Positions 11,056 to 24,900 of a DNA stretch of 64,000 bases are shown in pieces; positions within the stretch are counted from its first letter, which is position 1; every line of letters begins with the position of its first letter. The notes beneath the pieces were generated by a model. The model made no database searches. It was not told the origin of the DNA and saw only the letters and a list, made by a program, of their open reading frames with translations. The translations under genes were made by a program, and so were the position numbers. This DNA comes from Phytophthora quininea (Eukaryota > Oomycota > Peronosporomycetes > Peronosporales > Peronosporaceae). The stretch spans positions 62,001-126,000 of the forward strand of contig JAAVTG010000117.1 of the NCBI GenBank assembly GCA_011947345.1, given 5' to 3'.

Positions 11056-11599
11056 TCACAAGTAATTTAGAACCGCATTCTGAGTAACATCAAACCCGAT
11101 ATCCACACCCATACGTATTGAGGAATGGCGTTCAGCACGCCTTTTAGCTCTGGATCTGTCTTCTTCAAGCCATATTCAGCAAGGACCGAGCTCAGAAACT
11201 TGTAAGACAGTCGCATCGCACTATTGATTTGTGGTGAGTGCTCCTCCACATCGTTTGAAACTTTTCGTAGCTCGCCGATCGTTCGAATATCGAGAGAATT
11301 CAAGATGCGTTCCTTCCCCCGTTAATAGCGTTTCTGCCGAGAACTTGTCGTCAAAGTAGCAATAACGTTCATCCTGATGAACAGGCCTCGACACTGTCAG
11401 CAAAAACAAGTCAAACCGAGTTGTCACCGTTTTCTCTCTTCTCTTGTCCTCATTTGGTCCGTACAACTTGCGTGCTCGGAATCTCTCACTGTCTACCAAG
11501 CGGTCATGCGCCTTCTTGTCCAGCACAGCACCTCAAAATGAAGCAGCAGATGTATTTCCCTCGAAAGTTGTGAGTATTTCGTTCTGTTTAAAGTCGATA
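11056..11599 (-). pseudogene. CRN-type NTPase gene, copy 1, 3' part (downstream of the gypsy insertion)
   Basis: Continues the gene whose 5' part is at 21912-22951. It reads FKQNEILTTFEGNTSAASF, then a stop (TGA at 11535-11533 where copy 2 has Arg, consistent with CGA to TGA), DKKAHDRLVDSERFRARKL, DERYCYFDDKFSAETL and the tail YKFLSSVLAEYGLKKTDPEL. Copy 2 at 48.0-50.1 kb has the same order of motifs. A one-base shift near 11115 hides the natural C-terminus, which would end at the TGA at 11056-11058. The 10.74-11.05 kb interval before it holds no other gene I can see. Confidence 0.7.
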
Positions 11600-11603
11600 G
11601 TGT

Positions 11604-14600
11604 TGTAATGAGGCGCTTGAAGCTGATGACGGCACACTGCGCACTGGTGATGACGCTACCAGTGGTGAGCAGCCGTCTCAGATCGCAGTGGGGCACCATT
11701 TTAACACGGATGCACCAATGAGCACGCGCTGCAGTAGGACAGGCGGCGAAGCACAGCCGTATCACGAAGATGTGGCTTTGGCTACGTTGAAGCTGGCGCA
11801 GAGCGGGCCGAACGAGTGGCCGCGAAGGTCCCACGAGCAGAGCAATGGGTGCACGAGCACTTCTGGCCGTCGCGCTCGACGAGAGAGAGCAGTCACTCTG
11901 GAATTCGCCGCGGAGGACGCAGACGACGGCCAGGAACTCGCCACAGAGGGCGCAACCGACGACAGACGGAGTTGCCAGGCCAGGGAGAGCAGTCGGACGG
12001 ATCGTACGAGGGTAGGTAGCACAGGTCGAAGGACAGGTGCAGGAGTTGAGGACCGGCAGGCACCGATAGCCGCCGTGTTCACGTTGCAAAGGCCCAGTTG
12101 GCACCGCTAGCCGCTGTGGTCACGTTGCAGAGGACCAGTGGCGCAGTCAGTCACTGTGTTCACGTTGTTGAAGGGCGACGCTCGACGGAGGGTCTGCTCA
12201 CGTTGTTGGAGGACCAGCGGCGACGGTCGTTGTGTTCACGCTAGGACCAGCCACAGGGGCTGTGTTCACGTTGAAGGAGAGAACGGTGAGGACCAGCCGG
12301 ACAGGTGCTGTGTTCACGAAGTAAGGCAGTTCGCACGGAGGCAGCGACAGCCGACAAAGTAATACAATTTGGTGGAAGCACCGGCGCAGGGGTAGCAGTT
12401 AGCTCCCTGTCGTCCAGTTGTGTGCAAGTTGAAGTTAGTGACGGACGGCCCATCGGAACCAACGCAGGGTCAGCACACGAGCTAGCGGCTACTCCAGGAA
12501 CGGGAGGACCTCAAGAGTTCATTACATGGTGGTCATACAGGGGCCGGTTTCGAGAAACAGTGTGATTCAGTTGCTGCCCAGTACGATGACAAGGAAACCG
12601 CTACCACGTGTCGAAGATAGTCCAACGGTTAGTGGCACAGCAGCCAGTAGGGTGTTGAGGTCACAAGGTCCGCCGACACCACAGCAGGAACAACAGACCC
12701 CAGCACCAACAGATACTGAAGCAACCGCAGTTGCAAGTGAAGGTAGCGGCCGGAACGACGGCGAGGCAGTCAATGAAGATGCGGTTCCTCCACCAGAAGC
12801 ACCGTTGGATGCTGCAGCAGTTCGTGCAATGATGTCCCACATGCTGGCAACGATGAATCAGATAGTGACCAGACTGGGCGCGTTGGAAACGAATGTGGCA
12901 CCGGCAGCGGCAGATGCAGCACCACCATCGCCGGCAGCAGCAGACGTCGTACCACCAGTTCCCGTGGCAGCGCAGGTAACTGACGCGGTGGCACCAACGG
13001 CGGCACACCAACAGACAGCCACCAGGACCAGAGCTGTACCAGCTAGGCGTGCCACAGCGTCACGGACAAAGGGACCAGCTAGGCGACGACGACAGACAGA
13101 TCGACGACGTCGGAGGCGCCACGGCGGCAGTGATCCCAGCAACAGCAGCAGTAGTGGTTGCAGCCGCAGCAATAGTGGTCGCAGCAGCAGCAGTGACGAC
13201 GACGACCCGGACGGCCCAAACGGCTCGGACAGCTCGCGCCGCCCGGATAGTTCTGGCGGCTCGTCTGGTTCCGACCGCTCTGGCAATGACTCGGATAGCT
13301 CGGCGAGAGGACGTAGGCACCGACGACATGGAAGACGCCGACGCCATCGCCACAAGAAAAGAAGGGCAGCAGACGCGCGCTCAAGGCGCTGGACATACCG
13401 ACGTACTCGCCATCACCGTCAGCGTCCGTGTCGACCTGGATCAAGCTCGTCGACAGCATTCTGAAGGGAGCCAAGCGTGATGACGCTGGAGAATGGACTG
13501 ACCGGCAGCTTTACTACCCGCTTGCGAACAAGCTGATGGGCACTGCGACGAGTTGGTATGTGCTGCTGGACGAACGCTTGCGAGACCGAGATCGTACATG
13601 GAGCTATCTGAAGAAGGCGTTGTTGAGGCGATACGGTGAGCGGCTGGATCGTGCTGCAGCAGAACGTCGAGTGAACGCGCGGATTCGTGGCAGGGGCGAG
13701 TCGTACGCCGACTTTGCCGCGGGACTACGTAAGGCTGCGGGCAGAAATCATGTTAGTGAGCGCGTGCTGTTGGCACAGTTCTACAACTGCCTGCATCTTA
13801 CCGTGCGGGCATTGGTTAGAATGCCACCAGAACCTAGGACGTTGGAGGAAGCTGTGGACAAGGCGCTTGTGGTTGACGACCGCGACGAGAATGTGGCGTT
13901 GGGACTGGCGGACATCGGTCATCCATGGCCACTCGATCAGGGTCCAAGGATGATGATTGATGGTGATCAGAATGCGGTGGTGCCAGGTGTCGGCAGTACC
14001 GGGCTAACCACCGGGAAAACAACAGGCGATGGCACTGAACGCGAAGGAGAAGTAGCGTTCTTTACCAACCCACGTGGCGTGTACAGTGAACGGCTGGGCA
14101 TGTGGGAAGCTCCACGAGGACGAGTCTGGAACGGACAAGCATGGGTGCCACCTGTGAAGCGTGCGAATAAGAAGTCGATCGAGGATCCGGTGAAAACAGT
14201 AACGCGGAAATCAAAACCAAAGGCGAAGGCCCTGTGGATCCGACGTGCAGCTGACGATGGTGATGACACTGAGGATGAACCTCCACGGAAGAAGAACGGC
14301 AAGGCCAAGCGAGTGCGACACTGGGACGACTCCAGTGAGGAAGAAGAGGACTCAGATGACGAGGGCTCTCTGCCTCCTAAGAAGCAGCGCAGGCCACGCA
14401 AGAGGAAGCAATCTGCTGTGCGGCGTGTGGCAGAAGTGAAACAGACAGCTGTGAAGGAAGAGCAACCGACAAGACCAGTACCGACAGCACCTGCAGCACC
14501 AGCGGCGGCAATTGTGTCGACTACACCGCTGTATGAAGGACCACGCTGTTACGCGTGCGGCGAGCCCGGTCACTTTGCAGACAGGTGTCCCGACGCAGAG

Positions 14601-17600
14601 GCGAAGGCACGTAATGACGATTACCTCAGGCGAAGAGCCGAGAAACGGAGAGATTTGGGAAACGGAGAGCGGGCGTAGCAGAGGGGTCCCTGCGCCCGCG
14701 TAAGTGGAGAAATCCCCAGCCGGTGGTGACGGAAGAGATGGAGGTGACGACAAGAACCAAGGAACGACAGGTGGTCCCCGCAGTACCGACGACATCGCAG
14801 CTCCGGGCCGAGGATGAACGACTGGTAACAACGGAGACGGCGGCAGTTGTGGAGCCTGCGGCTGTGGCGACGGTAAGGACGGTGTCGACCGTGACCTCGG
14901 GAATGGAAGAGGAACAAAACGATCGGACCGGTGAGACGGTGGAGACGGAAGTACCCGGTGGCGGTGTACGGAGTCGAGTTGATGAAAGTACGGTGGATGG
15001 AAGTGTCAGTGTGGACGAAGAGGCGAAGGAATCGGAGCCAAGAGTGGCTTCGATACGGGCAGTTGTCGGCGCAGTAATTGATCAAGAGCTGGCTGACAAG
15101 GACGCTGAACGTGCGCAGCGTTATGTCGCTACGACTCGGCCCGACATCACGTCAAGACGCTATGGCCACGATCCTATGAAGGTGGCGCGGCAGTGGCTGG
15201 CCCGTGGTGAACTCGTGACCGGTGGCTTGTCAACTGGGGAAGGCGACAGCCAGACACCTGACGGAGGTGTTGTGTTGACTGGGGAAGGCGACGGCCGCCA
15301 GGACGGAGGTGTTGTGTTGACTGGGGAAAGCGACGGACGCCAGGACGCGGCTGCAATGATGGAGCTTGGTGACGAGCTCACCGACGCGATGATGACGATG
15401 ATCGGCAGCGTGACGAAAGTTAGAGCCGCTATGAAGCGCCAGCAACGACAGCTCAAGCGCCAGCGCCGAGAAAAAGCAGCAGCCAAGCAACGAGGCCCAG
15501 TGCCCCTGACCGACGAGAATGTGGACGATGTGGTTGCAGAGCTGGAGGCGGAACGCCTAGAACGACGACGACGTCTGGCCGAGCAGGCACAGCTCGAGGC
15601 CGACGCACGACGACAAGTCGGAGGTGGAACGCTTATGGTGCACGGACGACGTGGCACGGGAGCTCGAGTGAGCTTACTCCAGCGGCGAGTGACTGCCCTA
15701 GAAGTTGATGGTAACGGCGACAGCGGTCAAGTAATCTCGGTGGCTGCAGAAGACGGTTTGCCGACGGCGACCATGTTGGTGGACGACGGCTACCATGCCG
15801 TAAATCTGGACAGTTGCGCACGGTATTCGGTGGCCGGAACGGCGTGGATGATGAGAGGCGATCGCTCTCGTGAGGTTGCCCCTGTAAACTTTGTTGAGGG
15901 CATCGGTGGTTTGCTGTTGGATGTGCTCGGGGTGTGGAACTTTGAGATGGTGAACGTCTACGGGCAGAAGGTGTCGATCAAGGCGTGTATTGTGCGCGGT
16001 TGCACGGAGGAGTTTCTGGTGGGAGTCGACTTCATGAGCAAGCATCGTGCAGTCCTCGACTTTGACACCAACGAAGTGCGCTACCAGGAGCGGCGACAAC
16101 AGATCGTTATCCCGTTCAGGACCGACGCCGACGGTGAGGAGCAGAAGGTAGCGCCCGTGAGGCTGACTAGACGCTCGCATTTCTCGCACAGAACAGTGGT
16201 CCCAGTAGAAGTTGCCGTAAGTGCACCCGACGGCGAGACGGGTATTTTCGTGCCGCATTCCAGCAGCGGCATGGTGATGTTGGCGACAACGTTGGCGACG
16301 GCGCAGCACGGTAAGGTGATGGTGCCAGCCATTCACATCGGCGGTGGCAGACTGACACTACCCTCGAAGAAACTGTTGGGCGCATGGATTCCGGTCGACA
16401 AGGACATCGAGGTGTTGGAGATGAACGGTGAGCTCGAGCCGAAACGTCTTGAGGAGTGGCTTGCGGAACTAGGCGACTGTGTGACTCCGCTAGAGAACGA
16501 AGAGGAGGTCCAGATCGACACGGAAGACGACAATACACGACAGTTGATGCTCAAGTTGCTGAGGGCTTACAGATCAGTGACCATTAACACGGGAGACTGT
16601 CCACCGGCGACAGCTCTACCAGTCGAACACCATATCGACACTGGAGATGCGGCACCACTGATGATGAGGCGACGACGCCATGCGCAGACAGAAGATGCCA
16701 TCATTGAGGAGAACGTGAGCAAGATGTTGAGCTCTGGCGTAATTGAAGAAGGAAACGGCGCCTGGGGATTTCCTGTTGTCTTGGTCAGGAAGAAGGACGG
16801 TGAAGTGCGTTTTTGTGTCGACTACAGGGCGTTAAACGGCATCACGAAGAAAGACGTCTATCCGTTGCCGCGGATTGACGAGACGCTGGATGCATTGGGC
16901 GGAGCCATGTTGTTTACTACGCTAGATCTCCGGGCAGGATATTGGCAGATTAGAGTCGCTGAACAAGACCGTGATAAAACCGCTTTCACTACTAAGATGG
17001 GGTTGTACCGGTTTTTAAGGATGCCTTTCGGCTTGATGAACGCGCCGTCGACTTTCCAACGCATGATGAATGGAGTGCTCCGTGGACTCAACTGGCTGAC
17101 TTGCCTAGTCTACCTTGACGACATAGTCATTTTTACACGAGGCGGTGTGGAACGACATGTGGTAGAAGTAGCTACAGTGCTTGAACGGTTGCAGACGGCA
17201 GGATTGACGCTCAAACTCAAGAAGTGTCACTTTGCCGCTGAATCTATGGAATATCTCGGGCATGAATTGAGTCGTGATGGCGTACGTCCCGTGCAAAGGC
17301 TGATCACAGCCGTAGCCGACTTCAAAAGGCCTGAAAATGATAAAGGCGTTCGCAGTTTTGTACATCTCGCTGGGTATTATCGAAAATTTATTCAGGGCTT
17401 TGGAACGATTGCAGCGCCGCTCACGAAGTTGTTGAGGAAGGACGTAGAATGGCAGTGGACTGATGAACAAGAACGAGCATTTGTCCAGTTGAAGCAGGCC
17501 TTGACACAGAAGCCGTTGCTTATCTACCCCGATTTCGCACACCCTTTTCGGCTGGTAACGGACGCTAGTCAAGTTGGGCTTGGCGCTTGCTTGATGCAGG

Positions 17601-20600
17601 ACCACGGAAGAGGCTGGCAACCCATAGCCTACGCCAGCAAAGTGAACAGCAGAACGGAGTCGAACTACACAATCACCGAATTGGAGTGCTTGGCGGTAAT
17701 TTGGTCGATTAAATTATTCAGGCCGTATCTGTACGGCCGCGCCTTCACCATAGTCACAGACCACGTGGCCCTGAAATGGTTGATGACAAGCACTAGTCTG
17801 ACCGGGAGACTGCACCGTTGGGCTCTAACGCTGCAGGAGTACGAGTTTTCGATTGTGTATCGTCCGGGGAATACTAACGTAGTCGCTGATGCTCTCTCAC
17901 GAGCACCCGTGGCAGCACTGATGGCCATTGGGGAGGTCCGGGAGCAAGACTCGCGTGGTACGTGGCAGCAGACAGAAGTACAGGTGGGCACTGAAGACGC
18001 AAGAACGCCTGGTGACCTCGCGGCAGTAAAGACAACAGGTGCAACAGCTCTGGTCGAGGACGACATGACCCGCGCCATGCCCGTCAACTCTGCCACAGCA
18101 GCATCCCTAGCCGTCACGATAACAGCAGCACCTCGGACGATGGCAGTGACGGCGGCAGCAGTAACATGTGAGACTGCTGTCTCGGAAGGAACCACGAGGA
18201 CGGGAACAGCAAGATCAGACTTCCCGGCTAGACGACAGTACCGGTGCTTCGTGGCAAGTGATGGCGGCCAGCAGCACGACGGTAACACGATGGCAGGCGA
18301 TGGAGACACGACGATGTGTACCGAAGTCGTGGACGACGGGAACGCACGGCCAACCGTTCAGGCCGCGGCGGAGCAGGAGACGCCGACAGCGGTGACAATC
18401 TTGACGACAGGTGCCACGACAGCTCAGAATGCAGCAACCGGTGCAGCAGCAGTTGAAGCAGACGTCTGGACACCTGAAGCACTGGTGAGGCCGACGGTGG
18501 AGGCTACGACTCGGCAACGGGTGAACAGCACGTTGAGGCAGCCAGGTGACGCGCAAGAGGATCATAAGCTGGTAATGATGTTGGGAACAGTTGGTCAGGC
18601 GGTGGAGACGGCATCAGAACGGATAAGATCGCGAGGGACACAGACCCGTAACGCTGGCGGCAACGGAGACGGTCCGCCGGCACTAGTGTTCCCGGTGACG
18701 AGGTCACAGACGCAGCGACAAGTAGCAGCGGCGACGGCAGCCACTGGCAAAGCCGCTACTTCGACGGCGCTCGAGACGAACAGGAATACGACGACGTTGC
18801 AATCGAACTTGAGGACGGCGAGGCCGCAAGGTGATGGCCCCAGTGTGGCGGTATCGGCGAACGACGGTGCTAACACGCGAGATGCTGGTCGGCCGCGACG
18901 CCAGGTAACGTGGGAGGCGCCATTGGAAGATGTACGTGTACTACCGGCAGTTGAACGAGTTGTAGACACGTCAGCAGCAGCACACGCGGAAGCAGCAGCA
19001 GTCGACGCGGGCAATAGGGCCTCGAAGACAATGCATCCCCGTGGGCAGCGCCGCGGCGCCAAGGAGAAGACTGGCCAGCAGAAGCCAGCGAGTCGCGGTG
19101 GCGGTGAAGAACGACGTCCAGTCGAAACAACGGCGAAGAAGCCCGTGGCTACGACCGGCAAGCGTCGCCTCGGACAGACACGGCCAGGGGCAGTGAAGAA
19201 ACCCCGAAGGGTGATGAACGATGGTGAAGCTAGCATGAAGACGACGACGAAGTCGACGAGAGTGCCTGGTAGCATGGCAAGGTCGATGGCCGATGGTGCT
19301 GTGAATGGTGTCGAAAACGAAGAGCTGGTACCTGACGTTGAAACGACGCTGCAGTTGACGGATGAGGAGTTGATAACAGCCCAGGAACACAGCAAGATGA
19401 CGCAAAAGCTGCTCCAGGCCGGCGTGTATCAAGGGAAGAAAGTAGAGCGTGTGCACGAACTTGTGATCATCCACACTGCGAAAGGACGGCGCGTGCTGTT
19501 GCCGCCCTCGCTGTGGGCAATAGTTCTCAAAGAACTACATGGCTCGATATGGGGAGGTCATCTCAAGGAGACGCACACGTACGCTCGAGTGGTGCAGGTG
19601 TATTGGTGGTCGGGATTGAGACGCGCAGTTAGACGATGGGTACGCGGGTGCCAAGAATGCGGTAGTCGCAAGGCGAGACCACGGCAGGTGGTGCCGCCGT
19701 TGCGCAGCATCCGTGGCGGTGATGTCGGAGATAGATGGGCCCTTGATGTGGCCGGCCCATTTCCGGTGGCGAACAGAGGTGAGAGATACGTTATTGCCGC
19801 GGTTGAGTACGTGACGAGGTATGCCGTTGCAACAAGCGTGGTTGAGCACACGGCAGAGGCGGTGGCAAAGTTCTTAATGCAGGAAGTTGTCTTACGTTTT
19901 GGAGTCTTTCGTGAGTTGTTGACTGACGGCGCACCCGAGATGACGGGCCACGTTATTGAGCTGTTGGTGGAGATGCTTCAGGCGAGGCAGACTAATCCAG
20001 TTCCCTATCGACCGCAGTTTATTGGCCTGGTCGAGCGATTTAATCGCACCTGGAAGGACTGTGTGGCCACGATGATGCAAGACGAGCAACAGCGTGACTG
20101 GGAGTTGTTTGTGAGGTTCGCAGTGTACGCGTACAATTCCGCGCGCCATACCACAGTAGCTCTGTCGCCGAACGAGCTTATGCTTGGTCGTAAACTACGT
20201 ACCCCGAACGAACTACTACGACGTACTGAAGTGTCAGAAGCAGGTGATCTAGCAGAGTACCAGGAACAGTTGATACGTGCAATGGAAAAGAGTCGAGAAT
20301 GTACCGAGAAGGCCCGTGTGAAGGAGCAGCGAAGGCAAGCTAAGTATTATGACCGCAGAGGACGGCAAGATCGAGTGTTCCAGCCAGGTGACAGAGTCTG
20401 GGTGCTGAATCCACCCAGGGGTCCAAAAGCTACGAAATTTGTGCACCAGTGGATGGGGCCAATGAAGGTCGTCGAACCGGCCGGATACGACAATTTCTTG
20501 TTGAAGCGCGAGGACAGAACAGGGCAACCCGAGCTAATGATAGCACACGTTTCCTTTATGCTGAGCTACCATTTTCCGAGCCCATTACTACAGCAGGCAG

Positions 20601-21907
20601 CAGACGATATAATTGAGCAGCTCCAGGATGAAGATCAAGTCAGCCGTGACATTACGCATGGGGAGACAGCACGGGCGGCTATACGAACAGCGGCAGCATG
20701 CCCTATTGCAGCCCCGGCACGAGCAACTGATGACAGAAACAGCGGCGCAAATGGAGACACGGAACAACCCGGTAGCTCGAACACGCGAGTGGTGGAGTTG
20801 CGTCGTCGACGAAGAAGGAATAAAGCAGGGCAGTATATCCTCGAGTACGAGCTGCAGCGTCAGGACGGCAGTTGGTGGAACGTCAACGGCAAGTTACAGG
20901 AAACTCGATGGGTTGGAGTTGATGAGTACGACCGATGGTTTGACGGCGACCGGGTGGTGGAAACCCCGGTTGTTGGGGAAGTCGTGTAATGAGGCGCTTG
21001 AAGCTGATGACGGCACACTGCGCACTGGTGATGACGCTACCAGTGGTGAGCAGCCGTCTCAGATCGCAGTGGGGCACCATTTTAACACGGATGCACCAAT
21101 GAGCACGCGCTGCAGTAGGACAGGCGGCGAAGCACAGCCGTATCACGAAGATGTGGCTTTGGCTACGTTGAAGCTGGCGCAGAGCGGGCCGAACGAGTGG
21201 CCGCGAAGGTCCCACGAGCAGAGCAATGGGTGCACGAGCACTTCTGGCCGTCGCGCTCGACGAGAGAGAGCAGTCACTCTGGAATTCGCCGCGGAGGACG
21301 CAGACGACGGCCAGGAACTCGCCACAGAGGGCGCAACCGACGACAGACGGAGTTGCCAGGCCAGGGAGAGCAGTCGGACGGATCGTACGAGGGTAGGTAG
21401 CACAGGTCGAAGGACAGGTGCAGGAGTTGAGGACCGGCAGGCACCGATAGCCGCCGTGTTCACGTTGCAAAGGCCCAGTTGGCACCGCTAGCCGCTGTGG
21501 TCACGTTGCAGAGGACCAGTGGCGCAGTCAGTCACTGTGTTCACGTTGTTGAAGGGCGACGCTCGACGGAGGGTCTGCTCACGTTGTTGGAGGACCAGCG
21601 GCGACGGTCGTTGTGTTCACGCTAGGACCAGCCACAGGGGCTGTGTTCACGTTGAAGGAGAGAACGGTGAGGACCAGCCGGACAGGTGCTGTGTTCACGA
21701 AGTAAGGCAGTTCGCACGGAGGCAGCGACAGCCGACAAAGTAATACAATTTGGTGGAAACACCGGCGCAGGGGTAGCAGTTAGCTCCCTGTCGTCCAGTT
21801 GTGTGCAAGTTGAAGTTAGTGACGGACGGCCCATCGGAACCAACGCAGGGTCAGCACACGAGCTAGCGGCTACTCCAGGAACGGGAGGACCTCAAGAGTT
21901 CATTACA
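11604..21907 (+). mobile_element. Ty3/gypsy LTR retrotransposon, full length, 10.3 kb
   Basis: Two 923-bp LTRs (11604-12526 and 20985-21907), each beginning TGTAATG and ending CATTACA, flank a gag region and a pol open frame. The target duplication is the 4-mer GTGT (11600-11603 and 21908-21911). The LTRs differ by one base in the comparison I could make (G at 12378, A at 21759). It is inserted within a CRN gene on the opposite strand. Domain order protease, RT, RNase H, integrase identifies Ty3/gypsy. Confidence 0.93.
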
Positions 21908-24900
21908 GTGTGCTGAAATTTCTCCACCATCAAGCGCTCCACAAATCTGGGAGATTTGACAGTATACTTCTGCCAATTGCCTTTCACAGGCTCGTAGTGG
22001 ACAGTGCGGTGTCGGCCATTTTCATTATCCTTCCTCTCGAGAATGCGTGCGATATAACCAAGCTGGCATAGCCGGCCGATGATTGATTCAATTTTGCCTT
22101 GGCGTCTCAAGACGAAATCCGGATCTCTACTCGAGCATTCCAAAGCCACACCACCGAAAATATTGAAGCGTCGCTCGACAAGTGGAGCCACCAACGCGAT
22201 ATTGTCTGACTTGAGTGCCAGATTCATTTCATACGCGGCAATCCTGAGTTCATCGACATCCCACGACGGAATGATCACTCTTAGGTACATCTCTCCGCTG
22301 TCAATTTTGTCCAGTCAAAGCTTGCTCGGACTTGTGAGCATCACTGCTTTCTCGTGCACAGGTGGAGCTGTCGGCGGTCCACCCGTCAGGAAAATCAATT
22401 TCTTGCTTGCTTCTCTCCTGGTTTGTGCGATAAGCTCATCCATATAAAAGTCCTCCTCTGCAGTGATAGGTTTTGTGTTGCTATTGCTCCACACTGCTAC
22501 TGAATTCCTTGAGGAATCTGGTGTGAAGTGACGATGACTGTGTGGTCTTGAAACTGGAGACGATAGCACATCAAGAAGTAAGCCAATAAGATAGACTTGC
22601 CAATACCTACCACCAAGAAATCAACTTTGCCACACGTTCCAGGACACCCTGCCAGACCCTACAAGGCGTCCCAGTGACAGTGACCACATGCGCTTGGTCC
22701 CCGACTTTGCCTTTGTACAGCAAAGTAATGATTTGGTTGTGGTAGACTGGGTAGCAGTCGCGGACGTAGTACATTGGCTGCTTGTATGGGGGATGGATGA
22801 CGAGGCCCTGTGGGACCGCCATCGTGCCACCTGCTGACGCCACGGCTTTCTCGTCGTCGCCTGGACCCTTCTCTTCGTCTTCCCTGGCGTTAACTAGCCG
22901 CGGTTTCTTCGTCTTGCCAGGACGTTGAGGCAGGCCTTGTGCATGTGCCATCGGTGTGGGAATGGACGAAGAAAAACTTATTTTCATTACATACACTTTT
23001 GTGTTTTTTCAATGGCATACTAGTACTGTAGTATTTTTCTTCCAAAATGACCAAGATACACAACCAACTGCACAATATTTAACAGCTAGAAAGTGAATTC
23101 ATCCTATCGGCCATGCATAAAGCTCATTGTCTTGTCAGACTGGGAACTTCACACGATTCATGCATTTGTTTATTTTATTTAAAAGGCGCAGCAAAATAAT
23201 TGTATACCAGTATCGTAGTAAGTTTGTGTGGTACTTGTTGGAGTACCGCATAAGCACTACATGCTGTCAGTATTTGCTTTGTTTGTTTAGTCTTCAGAAG
23301 AAACGAGCGGTGAAGTGATAAGCCCGCTGTCAAAGAAATAATAGCGAAAGGTTTTCATAATGCATCACGTGGAATTTAGGAACGAAACGGAAGACTGCTT
23401 CTGGCACGCTTTCTCGTGTGAGACCTCCGCAGTTTCCTACTTTTGCTCTCGGAATAATCTCGAACTAACCAATCTACTTCTCGTGCCGCAGCGTTTATAT
23501 TTTCTAGAGCCCCATAATTTGCAGCTAAGCACACAGTTGCCTTCGCATACCATCAGGAAACCGACGGTTTCATGCGGCATGAAGGCTGAATACGAGAAAT
23601 TCCTGATCATTTTGCTGGAATTTGCTGAGCTGAACTCGCAAGTTCTGCAGCAGCTCCTCCTGTAGTGCCATGTGAAGAAACGCTGGAGGGTACCTGTCCT
23701 TATTCAACAGGGCTTCCGCCATGCCTTCGTAGTTGTTCGCGTACTCACTGTTCTTCTGTAAGATCCCAAACCCGATCGCTGTTGCTAACACCACTTTCGA
23801 ATTTGCTTGCGCAAGCGCGGACCCCTCAGCCCGGCACTGGCTGAAAACGGATCGAAGGTAAACGTGCCCGGGCAGACGACGCCTGATACGGTATACAAAT
23901 CCCGAGTCTAACGGCAGGCAACAAGGACCAAGCTCCCCGGAGCCTGGAAACCCTGGCGGGGAGGTTGATGGGATATCCTCAACGACGGAGGCTAAGGGCG
24001 CTCTGGACGAAAACGGAACGACAGCAGGGAAAACTCGCAGCTTTACAGGGGACGAGGAAGTGAACGATATCCTCCCTGGAGAAGGACCGAGCACGACAGA
24101 CCCGACGCCGAATAGGAACGAGTCGACGAAGCAAGAAATTACCAACGAATCCAAGCTAGAAAGCGGGGACACCCAGAATCCCGACGGCCCTCAAGGGAAG
24201 GACAAGAAGGCAGAGGACCAAGCAGCTGTGCACCCCGAACTGACAGCGGAAGTACTGGCGGACACGCTGGAGTCGGCAATGGAGAGTGCCATTGACGGGA
24301 ACCAACGCCCGCACTCGTGGATGGAATTATCTAATTATTATTTTCGATGAAGCACCGAAATTATCCAACGGGAGCGAACGGGCTATCAATGGCGGTGCAG
24401 CGGCTACCAAAGCTCAAGCAGATGGAACATGAGAAACTCTTGGATCTCTTTGAACAAGCAGTGATTGGAAACGGACAGGCGTGGACTGAATGGGAGCGTC
24501 ATGTGGACAGAATTGTAAAGAAGGCTTACAGAACCAGACAGACAGTGGTGTTCGGGTTGAACAAACTGCTGGGGTTGATATCCTCAAAACGAGCGGAGAC
24601 AGCAGCTCCAGTTCTGACGGAATGGGCGCAAAGGTCAATGGCACCGAGGTTGACAATGACCAGAGGCACAGCGCTTGGAGAACTTTATGTTCGACCCGGT
24701 GAAGTACATCCCAGAGGAAGTGGAAACACTGCGAGCACACTGTGAGAGAACGTACGGAAAGCACCGAGTGGCATTGTCTCGAGAAGCAACCGAAATCGAG
24801 TGGAGAATTATCGAAGGGCTGGTCGAAGGCAACATTGTGTGTCGGTCCCTGCCTCAGTTCCTTGACCAAATCATGGAGACGGAAGATAAAATCCGAGTAA